The notes beneath the pieces were generated by a model that was not told where the DNA came from, did no database searches, and saw only the letters and a program-made list of their open reading frames with translations. From assembly GCA_036244855.1 (NCBI GenBank), contig BQKZ01009751.1, forward strand, positions 1 to 15,145: 15,145 nt of DNA. Direction: 5' to 3'. A program made the position numbers and the translations under genes. Position 1 is the first letter of the stretch; every line of letters begins with the position of its first letter. Positions 7,955 through 14,569 of the stretch are shown in pieces. Source of the DNA: Temnopleurus reevesii (Eukaryota; Echinodermata; Echinoidea; Temnopleuroida; Temnopleuridae).

Positions 7955-8885
7955 CCTTGTGAACGCTCTACAGGTCCGAGTTCTTGTCCAATTTTGTTCA
8001 AATTTGGTGTGAAGGTGTTTGGTAGAGAGGATGAACCCTATTAATTTTGGTGTGGGGCGGAGTCCTGGTTGCCATGGAAACCATGATTTAATAGAAATAG
8101 TTAATATTACCTTGTGAACGTTCTACAGGTCCGAGTTCTTGTCCAATTATTTTCAAATTTGGTGTGAAGGTGTTTGGTAGATAGAGGATGAACCCTATTA
8201 ATTTTGGTGTGGGGCGGAGTCCTGGTTGCCATGGAAACCATGATTTAATAGAAATAGTGAATATTACCTTGTGTATGCTCTACAGGTCAGAGTTCTTTTC
8301 CGATTATTTTCAAATTTGGTGTGAAGGTGTCTGGTGGATAGAGGATGAATCCTAATGATTTGGTGTAGGGCGGAGTCCTGGTTGCCATGGTAACCATGAT
8401 TTAATAGAATTAGTTAATATTAACTTGTGAACGCACTACAGGTCCGAGTTCTTGTCCGATTATTTTAAAATTTGGTCTTAAGGTGTCTTATGGAGAGAGG
8501 ACGAAGCCTATTGATTTTGGTGTGGGGCGGAGACCTGGTTGCTATGGTAACCATGATTTAATAGAATTAGTTAATATTAACTTGTGAACGCACTACAGGT
8601 CCGAGTTCTTGTTTGATTATTTTCAAATTTGGTCTTAAGGTGTCTTATGGAGAGAGGACGAAGCCTATTGATTTTGGTGTGGGGCGGAGACCGGGTTGCT
8701 ATGGTAACCATGATGTAGACAAATAGTTAATATTACCTTGTGAACGCTCTACAGGTCCGAATTTTTATCCAGTCATTTTCAAGTTTGGTATGAAGGTGTA
8801 TTAAGGAAAGAGGATGAAGCCCATTGATTTTGGTGTGGGGCGGAGACCTGGTTCCTATGGTAACTATGATGTAAAGAAATAGTGG
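7955..8885 (+). repeat. Six-copy tandem array, about 156-bp unit
   Basis: Units start at 7955, 8110, 8267, 8423, 8580 and 8736, giving periods of 155-157 bp; the last is slightly short. Each runs ccttgtgaacgctctacagg, tccgagttcttgt, caaatttggt, gaggatgaa, tttggtgtggggcggag, then an X-box-like motif and a tttaatagaaatagttaatatt-type end. Units 1 and 2 are close to each other, and units 4 and 5 are nearly identical, which points to unequal exchange or rolling-circle slippage in steps. No open frame spans the array. Confidence 0.9.
8068..8864. promoter_or_regulatory. Six X-box-like (RFX) motifs, one per repeat unit
   Basis: Sites are at 8068-8081 and 8225-8238 (GTTGCCATGGAAAC), 8381-8394 (GTTGCCATGGTAAC), 8538-8551 and 8695-8708 (GTTGCTATGGTAAC), and 8851-8864 (GTTCCTATGGTAAC). 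They fit, or nearly fit, the RFX X-box (GTNRCC, AT, RGNAAC). Units 1-3 keep both half-sites; units 4-6 have the left CC changed to CT. Binding is not shown. Confidence 0.45.
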
Positions 8886-8954
8886 TACAACAACATACAC
8901 CACCAACCTGGTTCAGTTGACAGTAATAAAAGCCACAACAGTGCAATGCTGTTG

Positions 8955-9008
8955 GTTCGGGGGATACATGTACCCGGCTGCGCAACTCTCCGAGCGCGCA
9001 ATTTCTAG
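8955..9008 (+). other. Right end of the Helentron-like element
   Basis: It contains the inverse subterminal repeat (8955-8967), a hairpin with tgcgc (8979-8983) and gcgca (8996-9000), and CTAG at 9005-9008, four bases after the stem. The stem is weaker than the one at 7477-7489. Confidence 0.55.
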
Positions 9009-9024
9009 TTAAAAACTATGGCCC

Positions 9025-9045
9025 GTATTTGCAAAGGTGGCCTAA
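9025..9045. repeat. 21-bp direct repeat flanking the foldback MITE
   Basis: gtatttgcaaaggtggccta here and gtattcacaaaggtggccta at 9258-9278 match at all but about three positions. The MITE at 9047-9179 lies between them, so it may have inserted into an older repeat of about 250 bp. Confidence 0.55.
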
Positions 9046-9046
9046 C

Positions 9047-9179
9047 TTAAGCCCCGGTCACATAGGACCCCAGAAGCAACACGATTCACCCCGACTCGTT
9101 CTGAGGCAGTTAACTGTGAATTAACAAAGAGTCGGGGTGAATCGTGTTGCTTCCGGGGTCCTATGTGACCGGGGCTTAA
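9047..9179. mobile_element. Foldback MITE, 47-bp arms, TTAA borders
   Basis: The arms 9051-9097 and 9129-9175 are reverse complements with one mismatch in 47, around a 31-base loop. Both are bordered by TTAA (9047-9050, 9176-9179). The TTAA border fits a piggyBac-type target duplication, but because TTAA is itself palindromic it could also be part of the inverted repeat. The termini start gccccggtcac, unlike either CCC-ended MITE in the window. Arm identity of 46/47 suggests a young insertion. Confidence 0.8.
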
Positions 9180-9308
9180 AGCGCCTGCCTAAATCCCCGC
9201 CTAACTTCGAAAAATCAGGTGTTAAATTCATCGGAGGCCCAAGTCGCAACTTTTGGTATTCACAAAGGTGGCCTATTAAGTGTTAAAGGTAGAATACTTC
9301 TTTTGCAG

Positions 9309-9438
9309 CCTAAAATTTGACTTTCCAAGATTGTTGTGTTATGTTGAAGAGTACTAAATGTTAGAACTTATCACCTAAAATTTGACTTTCCAAGATTGTT
9401 GTGTTATGTTGAAGGGTACTTAATGTTAGAGCTCATCC
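9309..9438. repeat. Tandem duplication, 2 x 65 bp
   Basis: Copies 9309-9373 and 9374-9438 abut exactly and differ at about five of 65 positions, all in the last third. Each begins cctaaaatttgactttcc. The first 40 bases are identical. No coding frame is involved. Confidence 0.9.
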
Positions 9439-10448
9439 CCATTCAATTATTAAAGCACAAAGATAGATCATGATAGGCGAATTCATAGTTATTTCAATAA
9501 TAATTCTTCTGTTCGGGCACCGAACTAATTCACCGTACGTTCAAAGTTCAAAACAGCCGTTAACCCCTCGTTGACCAATAGCGCGAGAGTCTCTCTCAGT
9601 GCGTATTCCGCATGGTGTGGCAGTGTATCGAAGTGTGCACTGTACGTGCTCTTACGTTTTGTGTGTGTGTGAGTGTGGTACCAGAATACGCTAGGAGTAT
9701 CGCGATACCGTTGGTTTCAAGATGAATTATGATAGAATAGATTTTTATTTGAATTAAATATTCTGGACTACATTCAACCAAAATACTTCAGAGAGGTTAT
9801 TATTTTGGCATATCTGAGGTACACAACAATTTGTAAGCATAACCGTAATATGTGCAAATGCGGTTTTCTACCTTTAAGCCTATAGCTAAGCTACAACCTA
9901 AAGTTAGGCCGCTCAGAAGGGTTGTTTAAATCGAAAGGAATTTTAGGAATTCTCATTAACGTCTACACAAATCTTAACAAACTGCAAGCCTGGTGATAAA
10001 AGTTCGGAAAAGACCAAAGTTAACCGAGTTCGGCGGTCCAGATTTTTGATTATTTCCGAGTCGTAGCCTCTAAGAAGCCTTTCTGCAATTCCTTTTTTCT
10101 GTCCAGGACATTTACGCTTCTGTTATGTCTGGAAGTGACGGTAATTAACCTTTTGGTGAAATTTATTAAAGAAAATGATAATGATCAAACTCATGCAAGC
10201 GATCAATAAACCAAATTTGAATCCAAAGAATCAGTTAATCAACATCAGCATCCAGACATAATTTTTTTCTTTAAAAGGAACTTAAATAACGCGAGACCGC
10301 CAAGATAAATAAAATGCAATAAACAAGTTGTAATGCAGGTCAAAGCTATATTATAATTCCTTGATCGTATATGAAAAGAAAACTAGTGGCATAGACAAAT
10401 TGGTTAAATAAAATAGACACAAGCATAGAGAAAATCAGACCCGTTGAA
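9439..10448. other. Unassigned, no gene seen
   Basis: No paired repeats or credible coding frames were found. A CCAAT word at 9575-9579 sits next to gcgcgagag, but with no gene beside it I do not call a promoter. A short TG-rich run (about 9659-9676) is present. Confidence 0.5.
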
Positions 10449-10637
10449 ATGTCTCTGCTAACACGTGACCACGTCTATGATGCGTGTGGTTACGATGAAG
10501 TCAACACTGATGACGACGATGATGATGACGACGACGACGAGGACGATGACGATGAAGACAGCGGAGACGATGATGCCGAAGATGACGTTGACGATGAAGA
10601 CTGGTTTTGCACACGCATAGAGCAATGTGTTAACTAG
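10449..10637 (+). CDS. Possible acidic small ORF, doubtful
   Basis: Sixty-two codons run from ATG (gaaATGt context, purine at -3) to TAG. Residues 21-51 are almost all Asp or Glu, encoded by a GAY/GAR repeat, with a short Ser-Gly, Ala and Val interruption. The rest has no recognisable motif. Third positions vary freely between GAT and GAC while acidic residues are kept, which could reflect selection or simple microsatellite decay. No neighbour supports a gene. I regard a non-coding trinucleotide repeat as more likely. Confidence 0.15.
   Translation: MSLLTRDHVYDACGYDEVNTDDDDDDDDDDEDDDDEDSGDDDAEDDVDDEDWFCTRIEQCVN
10508..10601. repeat. Imperfect (GAY)n trinucleotide repeat
   Basis: About 30 consecutive triplets are mostly GAC or GAT, with a few GAA, GAG and other interruptions. 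Interrupted triplet tracts like this are common in animal intergenic DNA. Confidence 0.85.
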
Positions 10638-11423
10638 AAGACTGTATGGTTTGATTTTCCCAAAATTCCTAGTTTCTATTTTTAAAGACCAGAGCTTTAG
10701 CAAAATCAACCAGGCTTCAATCGAGGGCTTGATATACATATAGCATAAATACAGATGACTGAATGTCGAATTCTCTCTCGTTACCATAATAAAAAGCACT
10801 AAATATTATTTGTCCGCCCCCTTCCAAGATGGTAGCAATGCAGGGGGTGGAACTGTGATCACAATGGTGATGACGACATGTTGTGTGCCATTGCCTCGTT
10901 TCACTTCATTGATTTACACAGTTTACTTATGTCCCTGACAAAAATAGATCTTACATCGATGCATAAAATCGCCTATAGGTTATCAAGAGCCTGTATCCAG
11001 TTAAAAATTATATATGGTGTACTTAGATAACCAATGAAAGATAGACGTGGGTATAGTTTTATGCACATCCTATCGATTATATTGCATAAATCGGGCCGAT
11101 AACACCTAATAGTGCGATCACTTTTCAACAGAATGTGCCGGTATCGCTAATTAATTGACCAATCAGCACTACCATTGTTCATTGAATCTGCGCCTAGGAA
11201 TTCTATTCAACCCCCGCTTGTCATGCTTGTATGTGCTATTCATCACGATCGCTTCAATAGATGCCATTTTGTAAAATCACATTATCATTCATATCTTCCT
11301 AAATAATCATCAATAATCATTCATATTCATGTCATATAAACTTCAGGTCAAGGGTCATCAGGTTATGTCATCAAAATTTATCGAAAGGTCATGACGCGCG
11401 TGTACGCGTCCGTCAAAATTTTA
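10638..11423. other. Unassigned, no gene seen
   Basis: No gene is supported. AGGTCA-type words cluster at 11345-11391, including AGGTCA-a-GGGTCA (11345-11357), a DR1-like arrangement. Alternating CpG words (gacgcgcgtgtacgcgtc) follow at 11393-11410. Confidence 0.45.
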
Positions 11424-11500
11424 AAATGCTCAAAATCACTTTTGGACTAAATTAGAGTACGTTTCAGGCCATTTTAAGCCTTTCAAAAAATTTGCGCGCG
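11424..11500. repeat. Unoccupied paralogue of the 14-kb MITE insertion site
   Basis: It aligns with 13938-13993 joined to 14241-14265. Shared words are ctc.aaaatc.ctt..gga, gtttcaggccattttaa, and, across the junction, gc......aaa.tttgc.c.cg at the same spacing. The TTAA here is 11474-11477. Divergence is substantial on the right side, so homology there is suggestive rather than certain. Confidence 0.5.
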
Positions 11501-11880
11501 CCGACACATACACGCGAGTCATTGCGCGTTTTACCTTGAAAAACTCAAAATTCGCCATTTCTGTTGACGTAGTCAGATAGAACATAAATTTCTTAACAAA
11601 ATGATATCTTGTTCAACTTTCTACGACCATTATTAAGGAAATTATCATCTCCCAAATTATTCCCCGCGCGCGTGCGTGTTCCCTCTTCTTAGGCCAAATA
11701 TGGTAAAAAACATGCCTTGAAGAAAGACTATGTACCTCGTAAACGAGTCTGTTGACCCCCGATTTTTTTTTCATGAACGTATAAAGTATGAGCTGTAGAC
11801 ATGATTTCATGTGCCATAATCCTTTCATAAACGTTGTGACGTCATCAAAATGGCGCCTAAACTCAAAATATCATTTTTTT
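11501..11880. other. Unassigned; CRE/YY1-like words at 11837-11856
   Basis: No gene is seen. The palindrome TGACGTCA at 11837-11844 is followed by tcaaaatggcgcc, which matches the CRE and YY1 core motifs. Without a downstream gene this is not called a promoter. Confidence 0.4.
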
Positions 11881-11982
11881 TCAAAATGCCGTCATAAAAT
11901 TTATGCAAATTCGTTCATAACTCCGTCAATATTGGTCATTTTGCTCCCAGTTTTTGATATGTTGTAGCTGAGACAATTGTGC
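11881..11982. repeat. Diverged direct duplication, copy 1
   Basis: It pairs with 12622-12720, about 741 bp away. Shared words are tcaaaatg, atatg/atgcaaatt, caatattggtc, then ttttgatatgttgtagctga, which is exact over 20 bases. Confidence 0.7.
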
Positions 11983-12315
11983 ACAAAAAAAGTCACCACG
12001 GTTTTTCATTTTGACAACGGTAACATGACTTATTTCTAAGATGTATATAGGCATGTCAATTTCACCCGTTTTACACGTAATCCCTATAGGAAACGATTTC
12101 TGATGAAAACATGATTCTGCACCCGTGTCTTATTTTTGCAAAATCTCCCTTATTCTTGCTCGAAATTCTTCGTCCTTGAAATATGTTGTTGCCTGATAAG
12201 TTCACTTGTCTCATGGGTTCAGTTTTTTAATTATGATGTTATTGTCATGCTTAATTTTGAGGGCCAAAAAGGGTTATACGTATCCGATTTTCAATTTACG
12301 TGTATTATGAATGGG
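11983..12315. other. Unassigned sequence
   Basis: AT-rich sequence between the two copies of the diverged duplication. No feature was recognised before the tRNA-like sequence. Confidence 0.5.
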
Positions 12316-12316
12316 G

Positions 12317-12388
12317 AATATCCTAGCTCAATCGGTAGGGCGTTTACCTCCCAACCTTGAAGTCCCAGGTTCGAGTCCCGCCTCTGAC
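12317..12388 (+). pseudogene. tRNA-like sequence (pseudo-tRNA or SINE head)
   Basis: A clear A box (TAGCTCAATCGGTAGGGCG, 12324-12342) and B box (GGTTCGAGTCC, 12368-12378) lie at tRNA spacing, and the total length of about 72 is right for a tRNA. The anticodon loop would be CTCCCAA, giving anticodon CCC. The D stem forms, but the anticodon, T and acceptor stems carry several mismatches, so it is not a working tRNA. It is either a tRNA pseudogene or the promoter head of a decayed SINE. Confidence 0.65.
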
Positions 12389-12516
12389 ATTTTTCTTCAA
12401 AATTTTGTTTTCTTCTCTAATTTTCTTACTCATTGTATTCATTATATCCATCAAGAAAAATGGAAGTTGACATCGCATTTTTTTAAATAAATAATTTGCA
12501 ATCTATTTTTTTTTTA

Positions 12517-12529
12517 AGGTCAAAGGTCA
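12517..12529. promoter_or_regulatory. Perfect DR1 nuclear-receptor-like motif
   Basis: AGGTCA-A-AGGTCA is a perfect direct repeat spaced by one base, the consensus for RXR/HNF4-type receptors. Only the motif match supports it, and such words also occur in simple repeats. Confidence 0.35.
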
Positions 12530-12621
12530 CTAATATAATGCGTCAGTAAAAGTATGGCATATTGGTACTCAAAATATTGGAAATTTAATGACAAATATGA
12601 TTACAATACTTGTCGTCATTT

Positions 12622-12720
12622 TTCAAAATGACTTGCAAATATATGGGAATTTATCGATTACATCGCCAATATTGGTCGTCATGCGCCAAAATTTTGATAT
12701 GTTGTAGCTGATGATTCTTT
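12622..12720. repeat. Diverged direct duplication, copy 2
   Basis: Partner of 11881-11982. It runs directly into the next duplication family at 12720, so the two repeat blocks abut here. Confidence 0.7.
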
Positions 12721-12800
12721 GATTGAACAGGTCATGCACTATTTTGAACATGAAAATAACAAATCACGCGAGTGTGCTTTCGAGAATCGTTTCGTCTAGA
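12720..12800. repeat. Hairpin-bearing duplication, copy 1
   Basis: It pairs with 13115-13213. The copies share attgaaca, ttttgaacatgaaaataac (exact) and ctttcgagaatcgtt. Copy 1 lacks about 12 bases (around aaactcggtaag) found in copy 2. Its hairpin arms ctttcgaga and tctagaaag have one mismatch. Confidence 0.75.
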
Positions 12801-13114
12801 AAGTATATTAGCATAAATTTATACAGATAAAATTGGGATGAACATATCTTTAGAGAATCAAGGAGTCAGGCTTGCTCTCGATGGGATCGAGATTCGAGAA
12901 GTATGTCTCGTAAAAGAAAAGAGAGCAGCGCGAAGAAAGGAGCGTGAATGCAACTGAATCCAGGCTTAACATGCTTAATTTGCTTACAAAACACGTCGCG
13001 CAAACGAATAAAATGTATTATACCGATGATTTTAAGCACATAGAATAAACGAATGATTAAAAAAAAAAGGATTCATGTTTTGAGTCGGCCGAATCGGCCG
13101 AATTTGATGAGTAT

Positions 13115-13213
13115 ATTGAACATGGCAATGGAATGTTTTGAACATGAAAATAACAAATACAAACTCGGTAAGCGCGCGTGCACGCTTTCGAGAATCGTTG
13201 GGTCTCGAAAGCG
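13115..13213. repeat. Hairpin-bearing duplication, copy 2
   Basis: It ends in a perfect 11-bp stem: cgctttcgaga (13183-13193) and tctcgaaagcg (13203-13213) around a 9-base loop. The stem is partly preserved in copy 1. Confidence 0.75.
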
Positions 13214-13223
13214 CATCGCTAGC

Positions 13224-13289
13224 TTCCCGCAACCTTCCTGCTACCCTCCTGATGCTGTCCCGATAGCGTCCCGTTGTTGTCCCGATGTT
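13224..13289. repeat. 11-bp minisatellite, six units
   Basis: Six successive 11-mers follow a (t/g)tccYg pattern: ttcccgcaacc, ttcctgctacc, ctcctgatgct, gtcccgatagc, gtcccgttgtt, gtcccgatgtt. The period is exact with no indels. An eleven-base unit does not preserve a reading frame, which argues against the 93-codon frame overlapping it (13053-13334). Confidence 0.75.
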
Positions 13290-13937
13290 TCAGTAAAAAT
13301 TGCGGAAATACTGAACCGAATCGAACCGAACTGAAACGAACCGAATATCGTCCATCGGGCGCGCCCCGAACCGTAACGATCACCCAATACATCTGGATGG
13401 TAGTGTATGGTCACGAATCGACAGGAAAATGAATCTTAATAGCGATCACCATTAGTACCCCGGTATACAACTATATCTTACAACACAGTATAAATCCATG
13501 ATGAACGCATATTTTCAATGTTATATGTGGTAAAAATTTGTAAAATATACATTTTCGTGAGAAAAATGGAACATTGGCGATGTGTTAACCGGAAGCTGTA
13601 TATTCCAGCGCGAGTTCTGCTGCCAGCTGATCAAGCTGATCTCCGCTATGTATACTTAACGGCGAGTAGCTGAGGAATTTTGGGATTGCAAAAAAAGCAT
13701 GTGCTAATATGAAGGCCCTACATGTATGTCACGTCGATACCACGGCACATAGTATCATTTTAGATATCGGAACGCCCTTTGAATCGTGGGGTTCTTAAAA
13801 AGGTTGATTTAGGGGAATAGGTGGTGGTAAATTGAGGTGGACCTAAGTTTATGATTTCAAGAAATATTTACATGTTGGAAATTTGAAAAGAGAATCAGAT
13901 TTCATGATCTAGTACAAATTTCTTGGCGATGGTTCTT
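13290..13937. other. Unassigned; short GAACCGAA-type iterations
   Basis: At 13311-13345 the word (g)aaccgaa recurs four times in imperfect tandem. The direct repeat agctgatc is doubled at about 13626-13642. No gene is seen. Confidence 0.5.
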
Positions 13938-13989
13938 TAAATCACTCCAAAATCGCTTGGAGATAATTTTGCAAGAGTTTCAGGCCATT

Positions 13990-14244
13990 TTAACCCTTTG
14001 AGTGGTAGCCAGTGTTGCTGATTTTGGGGAAATTTGGTTCAATCCTTCAATTCAAGGGCTTGTTAATATTATTTGGTCATTCTATGGCTTTTAGATTTAG
14101 TATTATGGAAAGATCATATCTTTTTCTTTCCGATGATATAGTTTTTTAAATTAAAATTGCTAAATAAGATTCTGTTATTTAGGGGGAAAGTCAGCAGGCT
14201 CAAAATCTGTGCTTTGTAGTCGTCCATCGCCTCCAAAGGGTTAA
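13990..14244. mobile_element. piggyBac-type MITE, 255 bp
   Basis: TTAA stands at both borders (13990-13993 and 14241-14244), with CCCTTTG inside the left end and CAAAGGG inside the right. Beyond seven exact bases the terminal repeats agree only weakly. CCCTTTG ends with TTAA target sites are typical of piggyBac-superfamily elements. The interior is AT-rich and non-coding. A related unoccupied site at 11424-11500 shares the flanks on both sides, which supports the borders. Confidence 0.65.
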
Positions 14245-14410
14245 GCACGAAACAAAGTTTGCACACGTATGTTCTATAATCCCATTATACTACATATAGG
14301 TAATCAATGGGAGAACAAAGGCGCAGACATTTTGAAGATGGAAATGAACCTCGTCTCATCAGTGGAAAAGACAATTTGACGATTCTGTTTCTTTTGCTCG
14401 TCAAAATAAT

Positions 14411-14481
14411 AGATAATAATTTATTCATGAATAAATTAGGGAATGAAAGATAATTTATTCATAGATAAATTGGGGAATTGA
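14411..14481. repeat. Tandem duplication (about 2 x 36 bp) with 22-bp palindrome
   Basis: Copies 14411-14446 and 14447-14481 share gataa, tttattcat, gataaatt or aataaatt, and gggaat. In the first copy 14417-14438 is a perfect 22-bp palindrome centred on ttcatgaa; in the second copy it is broken. Confidence 0.75.
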
Positions 14482-14569
14482 CAATAATCCTTTAAGTAAA
14501 ACTAATATTCATTCATTCAATAATTTTCGTACAATGTGTCAAATCAAATAATACATATATGCAAAATAG

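Larger units (their letters stand above)
7861..9008 (+). mobile_element. Helentron-like non-autonomous element, 156-bp repeat core
   Basis: The structure reads, in order: a subterminal inverted repeat gtatcccccgaac (7871-7883), itself the arm of a 16-bp hairpin; a GC-rich stretch (7910-7950); six tandem units of about 156 bp (7955-8885); the exact inverse of the subterminal repeat (gttcgggggatac, 8955-8967); a weak GC hairpin (tgcgc/gcgca, 8979-9000); then CTAG at 9005-9008 followed by T. Subterminal inverted repeats, a central array of about 150-bp repeats and a 3' hairpin are the known layout of DINE-1/Helentron-type elements and of bivalve pearl-like elements. No Rep/helicase coding is present, so it depends on an autonomous partner. 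An 11-bp direct repeat ttctagttaaa spans both borders (7855-7865, 9003-9013). Confidence 0.7.

Noticed and set aside
7955..8885. CRISPR-like array
   Set aside because: Units are contiguous 156-bp tandem repeats without unique spacers, in an animal transposon context.
9571..9600. CCAAT-box promoter
   Set aside because: Single CCAAT word with no initiator, gene or conserved partner; another occurs by chance near 11159.
10458..10799. 113-codon minus-strand frame with a Val/Ile-rich run
   Set aside because: It is the antisense of the GAY triplet repeat, which reads as Val/Ile; the apparent hydrophobic segment is a repeat artefact.
10801..10853. Inverted repeat tccgccccct / agggggtgga
   Set aside because: Only about ten low-complexity G/C bases with one mismatch; likely chance.
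12317..12388. Functional tRNA-Gly(CCC)
   Set aside because: A and B boxes are good, but the acceptor, anticodon and T stems have multiple mismatches.
13053..13334. 93-codon frame and its antisense
   Set aside because: Spans a duplicated hairpin and an 11-bp minisatellite whose period does not keep a frame.
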